In this document: in pieces, positions 47,993 through 55,561 of the stretch | Layout of the letters: the number at the start of each line of letters is the position of its first letter | How positions within the stretch are numbered: the first letter of the stretch is position 1 | The notes under the pieces: generated by a model | What the model saw: the letters and a program-made list of their open reading frames with translations, nothing else | The model's database searches: none | Told to the model about the DNA's origin: nothing | Translations under genes and position numbers: made by a program | Assembly (NCBI RefSeq): GCF_003075375.1 | Contig: NZ_QDFT01000010.1 | Coordinates: forward strand, 1 to 64,000 | DNA from: Microbacterium testaceum | GTDB lineage: Bacteria; Actinomycetota; Actinomycetes; Actinomycetales; Microbacteriaceae | DNA length: 64,000 bases | Direction: 5' to 3'

Positions 47993-48691
47993 TCAGTCCT
48001 CGGCGACCAGGAAGATGTGCGAGGCCACCTCGACCGGCAGCTCCAGCCCCTCGTCGACCCCGTCCATCTGCACGAGCACGTAGCCCTCGTTGAAGCGGTA
48101 GTCGCCGCGGGCTCCCGGCAGGACGCCGGCGGCCTTGAGCTGCTGGAGCAGCTCGGGATCCACCTGGGCCGGTTCGGCCAGACGACGGACGGTGCCCGAG
48201 ATCGGTCCGCCTGCATCGGTGAGCTTGCGGACGAGACCGACGACGCCGTCGTCGAACGTCGAGCTCGCGGTGTCGCCGAGCTGATCGAGTCCCGGGATGG
48301 GGTTCCCGTAGGGAGACTCGGTGGGGTGCCCGAGCAGTTCGACGAGACGGCGCTCGACCTGCTCGCTCATGACGTGCTCCCAGCGGCAGGCCTCGTCGTG
48401 CACGTACGCCCAGTCCAGGCCGATCACGTCGCTGAGCAGGCGCTCGGCCAGCCGGTGCTTGCGCATGACGTCGACGGCCTTCTGGCGTCCGTCGTCGGTG
48501 AGCTCGAGACGGCGGTCCTCGGACACGACGACGAGACCGTCGCGCTCCATGCGTCCGACGGTCTGCGAGACCGTGGGACCCGAGTGCCCGAGTCGCTCCG
48601 AAATCCGGGCGCGCAGCGGCACGATCTTCTCTTCTTCGAGCTCGAGGATCGTGCGCAGGTACATCTCGGTGGTGTCGATCAGGTCGGTCAT
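47993..48691 (-). CDS. DtxR/IdeR family metal-dependent transcriptional regulator
   Basis: A 232-aa regulator. The N-terminal winged helix reads IDTTEMYLRTILELEEEKIV and ISERLGHSGPTVSQTVGRME. The metal-binding and dimerisation domain has HRLAERLLSDVIGLDWAYVH and CRWEHVMSEQVERRLVELLG with the Cys/His/Glu ligand pattern of DtxR. A C-terminal SH3-like domain ends the protein. It probably senses Fe2+ (or Mn2+) and represses uptake genes. The ATG is used. It is divergent from serC. Confidence 0.92.
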   Translation of the reverse strand: MTDLIDTTEMYLRTILELEEEKIVPLRARISERLGHSGPTVSQTVGRMERDGLVVVSEDRRLELTDDGRQKAVDVMRKHRLAERLLSDVIGLDWAYVHDEACRWEHVMSEQVERRLVELLGHPTESPYGNPIPGLDQLGDTASSTFDDGVVGLVRKLTDAGGPISGTVRRLAEPAQVDPELLQQLKAAGVLPGARGDYRFNEGYVLVQMDGVDEGLELPVEVASHIFLVAED

Positions 48692-48789
48692 TCAGCAGTC
48701 CTCGATGTCGCGCGGCAGGTCCTCCCAGCCTACCGACCCCCTCCGACACGAGCGCGGGCGGGTCCGGGACCGGACCCTAGAATCGAGCC

Positions 48790-49911
48790 ATGTCGCACGT
48801 GGAACTCCCCGCCGATCTCCTGCCCGCCGACGGCCGCTTCGGGTGCGGCCCCTCCAAGGTGCGCGGTGCGCAGCTCGAGGCGCTCGTCACCCGCGGCGCC
48901 TCGATCCTCGGGACCTCGCACCGCCAGGCCCCGGTGAAGAACCTGGTCGCGAGCACGCGCGAGCGTCTCGCCCAGCTGTTCCGCCTTCCCGAGGGCTACG
49001 AGATCATCCTCGGCAACGGCGGTTCGACTGCTTTCTGGGATGCCGCCGCCTTCGGCCTGATCGAGAACCGCAGCCAGAACCTCGTCTTCGGCGAGTTCGG
49101 CGGCAAGTTCGCCTCGGCCGCCGCCGCGCCGTGGCTGCAGGCGCCCGACGTCCAAAAGGCCGCACCCGGCACCCGCACCGTGGCCGAGGCCGTCGAGGGC
49201 GTCGACGTGTACGCCTGGCCCCACAACGAGACGTCGACCGGTGTGTCCGCCCCCGTCGAACGCGTGCACGGGGATGCCGGGGCCCTCACCGTCATCGACG
49301 CCACGAGCGCCGCGGGCGGCATCGACTTCGACGTCGAGCAGGCGGACGTCTACTACTTCGCTCCGCAGAAGAACCTCGGCTCCGACGGGGGCCTCTGGTA
49401 CGCCGCCGTCTCGCCCGCGGCGATCGAGCGGATCGAGAGGATCGCGGCATCCGATCGCTACATCCCCGAGTTCCTCAGCCTGAAGAATGCGCTCGACAAC
49501 TCGCGTCTGCAGCAGACGCTCAACACCCCCGCACTGGCGACGCTGCTGCTGCTCGACGAGCAGCTCGGCTGGATCCTCGACAACGGCGGCCTGGGCTGGG
49601 CGGCCGCGCGCACCGCGGAGTCCTCGTCCGCCCTGTACGAGTGGGCGGATGCCAGCGAGCACGCGACCCCGTTCGTCGCCGACGCCGCCGACCGATCCCC
49701 CGTCGTGGTCACGATCGACTTCGACGAGCGCATCGACGCGAGCGCGATCGCCAAGAGCCTGCGCGCCAACGGCATCGTCGACACCGAGCCCTACCGCAAG
49801 CTCGGCCGCAACCAGCTCCGCGTGGCGACCTTCGTGTCGATCGAGCCCGAGGACGTGCGGCGTCTCATCGGCGCGATCGACTACACGATCGCGAACCTGC
49901 CCGGCTCCTGA
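48790..49911 (+). CDS. serC: Phosphoserine transaminase
   Basis: A 373-aa class V PLP enzyme of the actinobacterial SerC type, making 3-phosphoserine from 3-phosphohydroxypyruvate and glutamate. RFGCGPSKVRGAQLEAL, SILGTSHRQAPVKNLV, the LGNGGSTAFWDAAAFGL phosphate-binding region, TVIDATSAAGGIDFDV and DVYYFAPQKNLGSDGGLWYA with the PLP lysine are all present. The length is normal. A strong terminator follows. It is divergent from the DtxR-type gene. Confidence 0.95.
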   Translation: MSHVELPADLLPADGRFGCGPSKVRGAQLEALVTRGASILGTSHRQAPVKNLVASTRERLAQLFRLPEGYEIILGNGGSTAFWDAAAFGLIENRSQNLVFGEFGGKFASAAAAPWLQAPDVQKAAPGTRTVAEAVEGVDVYAWPHNETSTGVSAPVERVHGDAGALTVIDATSAAGGIDFDVEQADVYYFAPQKNLGSDGGLWYAAVSPAAIERIERIAASDRYIPEFLSLKNALDNSRLQQTLNTPALATLLLLDEQLGWILDNGGLGWAAARTAESSSALYEWADASEHATPFVADAADRSPVVVTIDFDERIDASAIAKSLRANGIVDTEPYRKLGRNQLRVATFVSIEPEDVRRLIGAIDYTIANLPGS

Positions 49912-49925
49912 GGTCCTGCCTCATC

Positions 49926-49962
49926 ACGAAGGCCGCCCCGCATCGCGCGGGGCGGCCTTCGT
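49926..49962. terminator. Strong bidirectional hairpin terminator after serC
   Basis: acgaaggccgccccgc (49926-49941) and gcggggcggccttcgt (49947-49962) form a perfect 16-bp stem with a 5-nt loop between convergent genes. Confidence 0.85.
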
Positions 49963-49980
49963 GGTGAGAGCCGAGGGGCG

Positions 49981-50583
49981 TCAGTAGCTGCGCTCGCCCT
50001 CGTCGATGTCCTCGTCGTCGTCGTCGGAGTCGTCGTCGTCATCGGAGTCGTCGCCCGAGTCCTCGGACTCGTCGTCCGCGTCGTGACCCAGCGTGTGATC
50101 CGCATCGAGCTCGTCGATGTCGACGCCGTCCAGATCGCCCGCGTGGAAGCGCGGCTTGGGCTCGTCGTCATCCTCGTCGTCGTCATCCGATTCGTCGTCG
50201 TCCGACTCGTCCTCATCGGCGTCGTCGTCGAGATCGTCGTCGGCGTGCGCCGCAGCGGCCTGCGCCGCCTGGTACTCGGCCAGACGCGTGGCCCACGGCA
50301 CCCAGTCGGGGGCGAGCAGGGCGCCGTCACCGGGCAGCAGCTCGACCTCGAGCACGGTCGGCTCGGCCTCGTCGACCACGGCGACGCTGACGGTCCAGAA
50401 CCAGCCCGGGTACCCGGACAAACGGGTGTGGAACCGCAGCGAGACGACGCCGTCGTCTTCGACCGTGTAGTCCGCGGGCGGGCCGACGGTGTCGGCGGCG
50501 GTGATCTCGTGCAGGGCCGAGAGCGCGAGGTCGTGCGCTCCCGTCAGGCGCTCGTCGGCGACCGGCTCAGGCTTCGAAGTCAT
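49981..50583 (-). CDS. DUF3027 protein with long Asp/Glu tail
   Basis: A 200-aa protein. The N-terminal half (residues ~1-105) is the DUF3027 domain: LTGAHDLALSALHEITAADT, LSGYPGWFWTVSVAVVDEAE, LLPGDGALLAPDWVPWATRL. The rest is a run of Asp/Glu/Ser (DDDESDDDDEDDDE-type) with a short basic PKPRF motif, probably disordered. In Actinobacteria this family is typically encoded next to a cold-shock protein gene, as here (17-bp overlap with its 3' end). The function is unknown. Confidence 0.88.
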   Translation of the reverse strand: MTSKPEPVADERLTGAHDLALSALHEITAADTVGPPADYTVEDDGVVSLRFHTRLSGYPGWFWTVSVAVVDEAEPTVLEVELLPGDGALLAPDWVPWATRLAEYQAAQAAAAHADDDLDDDADEDESDDDESDDDDEDDDEPKPRFHAGDLDGVDIDELDADHTLGHDADDESEDSGDDSDDDDDSDDDDEDIDEGERSY

Positions 50584-50950
50584 CGGCGACCTTGCGCAGG
50601 ACCGCGGCGATCTTCTGCGCGTGCGGGCCGTTGGGGTAGCGGCCGCGACGCAGGTCGCCGCCGATCCCGTCGAGCAGCTTCACGAGGTCTTCGACGATGA
50701 TCGCCATGTCGTCGGCGGGCTTGCGCGAGCGCTTCGACAGGCTCACCGGCGCGTCCAGGACGCGCACCGACAGCGCCTGCGGACCGCGCTTGCCGTCGGC
50801 CACGCCGAACTCCAGTCGCGTCCCGGCCTTGGGTGCGGGGGTCCCGGCGGGCAGAGCCGTGGCGTGCAGGAACACGTCCTGGCCGTCATCGGTGCTGATG
50901 AAGCCGAAGCCCTTCTCGTCGTCGTAGAACCTGACCTTGCCGGTGGGCAT
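50567..50950 (-). CDS. Cold-shock domain protein with C-terminal extension
   Basis: A 127-aa protein. Residues 1-65 are a cold-shock domain: MPTGKVRFYDDEKGFGFIST, then DDGQDVFLHATALP, with RNP1/RNP2-like aromatic residues. Residues ~66-127 are a helical extension (ADDMAIIVEDLVKLLDGIGG, AQKIAAVLRKVADDFEA) found in the long actinobacterial Csp class. It probably binds single-stranded nucleic acids. It ends by overlapping the DUF3027 gene start, and the two are co-transcribed. Confidence 0.92.
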   Translation of the reverse strand: MPTGKVRFYDDEKGFGFISTDDGQDVFLHATALPAGTPAPKAGTRLEFGVADGKRGPQALSVRVLDAPVSLSKRSRKPADDMAIIVEDLVKLLDGIGGDLRRGRYPNGPHAQKIAAVLRKVADDFEA

Positions 50951-51056
50951 GGACACCTCGCTGGATAGATGCGCGAACGCGCGGCGGAACGCGGGAACCG
51001 AGCGGATCCCGGTCTTCCAGCCTACGGCACCGGCGCCAGGCAGTAGGCTGAGCGCG

Positions 51057-51338
51057 ATGAGCACCCGCACCACCGGCGGCACCACGCCGGGCGACGACGT
51101 TCCCGTCCGACGCATCGACCGCATCCTGGCGTTCATGTCGCTCGGGCTGCTGGTGCTGTCGGTTGTGTGCTTCTTCGCGATCATCGCGGGTTCCACCGCG
51201 GGTGCCGACCTGTCGTCGGGCGTCTGGCCGGTCGTCAGCCTGCTCGTGCTGGTCGCTCCCCCGGTCGCCTTCGCGTGCCTGCTGGCCGTGCTCATCATGA
51301 GCTTCACGCGAAGGGCCCGGGCCAACAAGGCCCGCTGA
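51057..51338 (+). CDS. Small two-TM membrane protein
   Basis: A 93-aa protein with a 25-residue hydrophilic N-terminus and two TM helices (ILAFMSLGLLVLSVVCFFAI and VWPVVSLLVLVAPPVAFACL extending to AVLIMSF). A basic C-terminus TRRARANKAR follows. It is just upstream (1-bp gap) of the helicase-associated protein gene, implying co-transcription. No family is recognised, and I cannot name a function. Confidence 0.75.
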   Translation: MSTRTTGGTTPGDDVPVRRIDRILAFMSLGLLVLSVVCFFAIIAGSTAGADLSSGVWPVVSLLVLVAPPVAFACLLAVLIMSFTRRARANKAR

Positions 51339-51339
51339 C

Positions 51340-53070
51340 GTGCCCGAGACCTCCGCACAACGCGCACTGGCGGTCGCGTTGAGCGCGCGCTCCGACGACG
51401 AGCTGGCGACGCTGTTCGCCGAGCGCCAGATCTCGCCGTCCAGCACCTGGCGCGACATGTTCGACGCGGCCGAGGCCCTGCTCGAACCGGCGAGCATCGC
51501 CCGCGGCCTGCCCGCCCTCCCTCGCCCCGAGGCCGAAGCGCTGATCGACGCCTCCCCCGGCGAGCCGGTCCCCGCGCCGCAGCGCGAGCGTCTGGCATCC
51601 CGCGCCCTCGTCGGCGACGACGGCATCCCCTTCCCGAGCGTGATCGACGCCGTCCGCGAGGCCCTGCCCGAGGGATCGACGGATGCCGAGGCCCCCCGCC
51701 GCGCACCGCTGACGCCCGAATCGGTCGCCGCCGCCTCCGAGGCGGCGTTCACGAACGCGGCGTGCGTCGCCGACATCCTCCTGCAGACGCTCGAATCGCC
51801 CCTCGGTCGCATCGGCACCGGATCCCTGGGCGCCACCGAGCGTCGGCGGCTCGTCGACGCGGGAGCGGTGTCGACGCCCGCCGAAGCCGACCTGCTCGTG
51901 GGACTCGCCGCCGACGTGGGCCTGCTGGGGGCGAACGACCGCGCCTGGCTGGTGTCGTCCGCGGGTCGCGAATGGCTGCGTCTTCCGACGCTCGAGCGCT
52001 GGTCCCGCACCGCCGGCGCGCTGCGCGACGCCCTGCCCGGCGCGTATCGCGACGCCGACGGCGGCTGGATCCCGACCGAGCAGTGGGCGCAGGCGACGCC
52101 GTTCGACCCCGACGCGGCCGATCGCGCGACCCTCTGGATCCGCCGGCTCGTCCGCTGGGGACTCCTGGATGCCGCGGGCCACGTCACGCCGTGGGCCGAG
52201 CCCCTGTCGCACGGGGGCGAGATCGACACCTCGGCCCTGCGCGAACTGCTGCCGCCCGAGGTCGACCGCGTCTATCTGCAGAACGACCTCACCGCGATCG
52301 CACCGGGCCCGCTCGCGCCACACCTCGACGTGCGCCTGCGCACGATGGCGGCGCGCGAGTCCCGCGCCCAGGCGTCCAGCTACCGCTTCAGCGCCGCGAC
52401 CATCGGGGCGGCGATCACCGCCGGCGAGACGGCGGAGTCCCTGCGCGAGTTCCTCACCTCGATCTCGCTGACCGGTCTTCCCCAGCCCCTCGCCTACGTG
52501 ATCGAGCGGACGTCCGCCGAGCACGGCCGGGTGCGCGTGGCGACCGAGCCCGAGACGCAGCTGACGCGGGTGCGCACCGACGACGAGACCCTGCTGCGCT
52601 CGATGGAGGTCGACCAATCGCTGCGCTCGATCGCCCTGAACCGCACCGATGACGACGAATTGATCTCGCACGTCTCGGCGGACGTCGTGTTCTGGGCTCT
52701 CACCGACGCCCACTATCCCGCCGTCGCGGTCGACGCCGAGGGCAACCCGCGTGCGCTCGAGCGCGCGAAGCTCGCATCCGACGCAGCCCCGAGCGCCGAC
52801 CCCGTCGACACGTACGGCCCTCTCCTGCAGCGTCTGCGCGCCGGAGCGGAGGACTCGGATGCCGCGTGGCTCGAGCGCGAGCTCGACCAGGCGGTGCGCG
52901 CCCGAGCCGTCGTCGACGTCACGGTGCGCCTGCCCGACGGGTCGGCCCGTGTCTTCCGTCTCGAAGCGACCGGCCTCGGGGGCGGCCGTCTGCGCGGGCG
53001 CGATCGCGGCGCGGACGTCGAACGCACCCTGCCGCTGTCGCACATCGACGGCGTCGCCCTGGTCGACTGA
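51340..53070 (+). CDS. Helicase-associated domain protein, partner of XPB
   Basis: A 576-aa protein of the actinobacterial family annotated as helicase-associated or helicase C-terminal-domain-like, typically encoded just before an XPB-type helicase. The N-terminal half is winged-helix-like and helical (AQRALAVALSARSDDELATL, TWRDMFDAAEALLEPASIA). The C-terminal part resembles the XPB damage-recognition domain region (VYLQNDLTAIAPGPLAPHLD, YRFSAATIGAAITAGETAES), then SLTGLPQPLAYVIERTSAEH. The start is GTG one base after the membrane protein stop. It probably assists the helicase in repair or transcription, but this is not demonstrated. Confidence 0.8.
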   Translation: MPETSAQRALAVALSARSDDELATLFAERQISPSSTWRDMFDAAEALLEPASIARGLPALPRPEAEALIDASPGEPVPAPQRERLASRALVGDDGIPFPSVIDAVREALPEGSTDAEAPRRAPLTPESVAAASEAAFTNAACVADILLQTLESPLGRIGTGSLGATERRRLVDAGAVSTPAEADLLVGLAADVGLLGANDRAWLVSSAGREWLRLPTLERWSRTAGALRDALPGAYRDADGGWIPTEQWAQATPFDPDAADRATLWIRRLVRWGLLDAAGHVTPWAEPLSHGGEIDTSALRELLPPEVDRVYLQNDLTAIAPGPLAPHLDVRLRTMAARESRAQASSYRFSAATIGAAITAGETAESLREFLTSISLTGLPQPLAYVIERTSAEHGRVRVATEPETQLTRVRTDDETLLRSMEVDQSLRSIALNRTDDDELISHVSADVVFWALTDAHYPAVAVDAEGNPRALERAKLASDAAPSADPVDTYGPLLQRLRAGAEDSDAAWLERELDQAVRARAVVDVTVRLPDGSARVFRLEATGLGGGRLRGRDRGADVERTLPLSHIDGVALVD

Positions 53071-53122
53071 CCCGCGCGGCGGGGGTGTGCACACCCGGGA
53101 GCCGAGCGCTGCCCGACCCCGG

Positions 53123-53128
53123 TAAACT
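53123..53128 (+). promoter_or_regulatory. Putative -10 element for a leaderless XPB transcript
   Basis: TAAACT lies 8 nt before the XPB ATG, which has no Shine-Dalgarno sequence. This fits a leaderless mRNA, common in Actinobacteria. Confidence 0.45.
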
Positions 53129-53136
53129 CGTACCTT

Positions 53137-54786
53137 ATGGCTGACGGCCCCCTCATCGTGCAGAGCGACCGCACCGTCCTCCTCGAGGTCGCGCACCCCC
53201 AGGCAGAGACGGCGCGGCACGAGCTCGCGGTCTTCGCCGAGCTCGAGCGCGCACCCGAGCACATCCACACGTACCGCATCACCCGCCTGGGCCTGTGGAA
53301 CGCCCGCGCGGCCGGACACGACGCCGACGCCATGCTCGAGACGCTCGACAAGTGGTCGCGCTTCCCCGTCCCGGCATCCGTCAGCACCGATATCCGCGAG
53401 AGCGTGAACCGCTACGGCCGCCTCGTGATCGAGCGCGACGACGAGGGCGTCCTGGTCCTGCGATCGACGGATGCCGCCGTGCTCGGCGAGGTGTCGCGCA
53501 ACAAGCGCATCGCTCCCCTGCTGATCGGGCACCCGACCCCCGACAGCTACGTCATCGACGCGTGGGCGCGCGGCCACATCAAGCAGGAGCTGCTGAAGAT
53601 CGGCTGGCCCGCCGAAGACCTCGCCGGGTACACCCCCGGAACCCCGCATCCGATCGATCTCGCCGAGGACGGATGGAGCCTGCGGCCGTACCAGCGGCAG
53701 GCGATCGACTCGTTCTCCGAGGGCGGCTCCGGCGTGGTGGTCCTGCCGTGCGGCGCGGGCAAGACCCTGGTGGGCGCCGGCGCGATGGCCGACACCCGCA
53801 CGACGACCCTCATCCTGGTGACCAACACCGTCAGCGCCCGTCAGTGGCGCGACGAGCTGCTGCGCCGCACCACGCTCACTCCCGAAGAGATCGGCGAGTA
53901 CTCCGGCCAGGTCAAAGAGATCAAGCCGGTCACGATCGCGACGTACCAGATCCTCACCGCCAAGCGCGGGGGCAAGTACGCCCACCTCGCCCTGCTCGAC
54001 GCGCTCGACTGGGGCCTGGTGCTCTACGACGAGGTGCACCTGCTTCCCGCCCCGGTGTTCAAGCTCACCGCCGACCTGCAGGCACGACGTCGCCTGGGCT
54101 TGACCGCGACGCTCGTGCGCGAGGACGGCCGCGAGGGCGACGTCTTCAGCCTGATCGGTCCCAAGCGCTTCGACGCGCCGTGGAAGGAGATCGAGGCGCA
54201 GGGCTTCATCTCGCCGGCCGCCTGCTACGAGGTGCGCATCGATCTGCCCGCCCACGAGCGTCTCGAGTACGCGGCGGCGGCGGACGAGGACCGCTACCGC
54301 CTCGCGGCGACGGCCCCCGCCAAGATCGACGTCACCCGACGGCTGGTGCAGCGGCATCCCGGAGAACGCGTCCTCGTCATCGGGCAGTACCTCGACCAGA
54401 TCGACGAGCTCGCCCAGGCGCTCGGAGCCCCGCAGATCACCGGTGCCACACCGATCCCCGAGCGCGAGGAGCTGTTCCAGGGCTTCCGCGACGGCAGCAT
54501 CCCGCTGCTCGTGGTGTCGAAGGTGGCGAACTTCTCGGTCGACCTGCCCGAGGCCTCGGTCGCCATCCAGGTGTCGGGCTCGTTCGGCTCGCGGCAAGAA
54601 GAGGCTCAGCGCCTCGGGCGCCTGCTGCGTCCGAAGCAGTCGAACCACACGGCGAGCTTCTACACGCTCATCGCCCGCGACACCGTCGACCAGGATTTCG
54701 CGCAGAACCGCCAGCGATTCCTCGCCGAGCAGGGGTACGCCTACACGATCCTCGATGCCGACGGGATCGACGCCGCGGCCGCCTGA
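53137..54786 (+). CDS. XPB/ERCC3-type DNA repair helicase
   Basis: A 549-aa SF2 helicase. The N-terminal domain (residues ~1-170) includes LIVQSDRTVLLEVAHPQAET and a damage-recognition-like region. Helicase motifs follow: Q-like RPYQRQAIDSFSEGGSGVVV, Walker A LPCGAGKTLVG, DEVH in LYDEVHLLPAPVF, motif III LGLTATLVREDGREGD (with the RED motif of XPB) and C-terminal motifs LVVSKVANFSVDLPEASVAI and GSRQEEAQRLGRLLRPK. It unwinds DNA 3' to 5' and is probably involved in nucleotide excision repair. It follows its associated protein on the same strand. Confidence 0.95.
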   Translation: MADGPLIVQSDRTVLLEVAHPQAETARHELAVFAELERAPEHIHTYRITRLGLWNARAAGHDADAMLETLDKWSRFPVPASVSTDIRESVNRYGRLVIERDDEGVLVLRSTDAAVLGEVSRNKRIAPLLIGHPTPDSYVIDAWARGHIKQELLKIGWPAEDLAGYTPGTPHPIDLAEDGWSLRPYQRQAIDSFSEGGSGVVVLPCGAGKTLVGAGAMADTRTTTLILVTNTVSARQWRDELLRRTTLTPEEIGEYSGQVKEIKPVTIATYQILTAKRGGKYAHLALLDALDWGLVLYDEVHLLPAPVFKLTADLQARRRLGLTATLVREDGREGDVFSLIGPKRFDAPWKEIEAQGFISPAACYEVRIDLPAHERLEYAAAADEDRYRLAATAPAKIDVTRRLVQRHPGERVLVIGQYLDQIDELAQALGAPQITGATPIPEREELFQGFRDGSIPLLVVSKVANFSVDLPEASVAIQVSGSFGSRQEEAQRLGRLLRPKQSNHTASFYTLIARDTVDQDFAQNRQRFLAEQGYAYTILDADGIDAAAA

Positions 54787-54843
54787 CCCATACCAGGCGG
54801 CGGCTTTCCGTTCCATATCCAGCGGTTTGCTGGGTGCGATCAC

Positions 54844-54849
54844 GATAAT
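54844..54849 (+). promoter_or_regulatory. Putative -10 element for the response regulator (leaderless)
   Basis: GATAAT lies 6 nt before the response regulator ATG, consistent with transcription beginning at the start codon. No matching -35 box was identified. Confidence 0.45.
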
Positions 54850-54855
54850 GAGGGC

Positions 54856-55548
54856 ATGACAGCTCCTCGCATCCTCGTCGTGGACGACGAACCGAACATC
54901 CGCGACCTGCTCATCACGAGCCTGCGCTTCGCCGGTTTCCAGGTGCGAGCCGTGGCCAACGGCGCGCAGACCATCTCGGCCGTGCTCGAAGAGGAACCCG
55001 ACCTCATCGTGCTCGACGTGATGCTGCCCGACATGAACGGCTTCAGCGTCACCAAGCGCCTGCGCGGCGCCGGCTACACCGCGCCCATCCTCTTCCTCAC
55101 CGCGAAGGACGAGACCGAGGACAAGATCGAGGGCCTCAACGCCGGTGGCGACGACTACGTCACCAAACCCTTCAGCCTCGACGAGATCGTCGCCCGCATC
55201 CAGGCGATCCTGCGCCGCACCATGCAGGCCGACGAGGAGTCCATCATCCGCACGGGCGAGCTGACGATGGACCAGGACACGCACGACGTGAGCGTCGGCG
55301 ACGTCTCGATCGACCTGAGCCCCACCGAGTTCAAGCTGCTGCGGTACCTCATGCTCAACCCCAACCGCGTGCTGTCGAAGGCGCAGATCCTCGACCACGT
55401 GTGGGAGTACGACTTCAACGGCGACGCCGGCATCGTCGAGAGCTACATCTCGTACCTGCGCCGCAAGATCGATCCGCACTCCTCCGAGCCGCTCATCCAG
55501 ACCAAGCGCGGCTTCGGCTACATGCTGAAGTCGGGCAAGACGGTCTGA
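54856..55548 (+). CDS. OmpR/PhoB-family response regulator
   Basis: A 230-aa two-component regulator. The receiver domain has ILVVDDEPNIRDLLITSLRF with the acidic pair, phospho-acceptor Asp54 in DLIVLDVMLPDMNG, Thr in ILFLTAKDE and Lys in YVTKPFSL. The C-terminal winged helix has LSPTEFKLLRYLMLNPNRVL, VWEYDFNGDAGIVESYISYL and the wing IQTKRGFGYMLK. The closest look-alikes are PhoP/TrcR-type regulators of Actinobacteria. The histidine kinase gene begins 13 bp downstream. Confidence 0.95.
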   Translation: MTAPRILVVDDEPNIRDLLITSLRFAGFQVRAVANGAQTISAVLEEEPDLIVLDVMLPDMNGFSVTKRLRGAGYTAPILFLTAKDETEDKIEGLNAGGDDYVTKPFSLDEIVARIQAILRRTMQADEESIIRTGELTMDQDTHDVSVGDVSIDLSPTEFKLLRYLMLNPNRVLSKAQILDHVWEYDFNGDAGIVESYISYLRRKIDPHSSEPLIQTKRGFGYMLKSGKTV

Positions 55549-55561
55549 GCGGAGGTCTCTC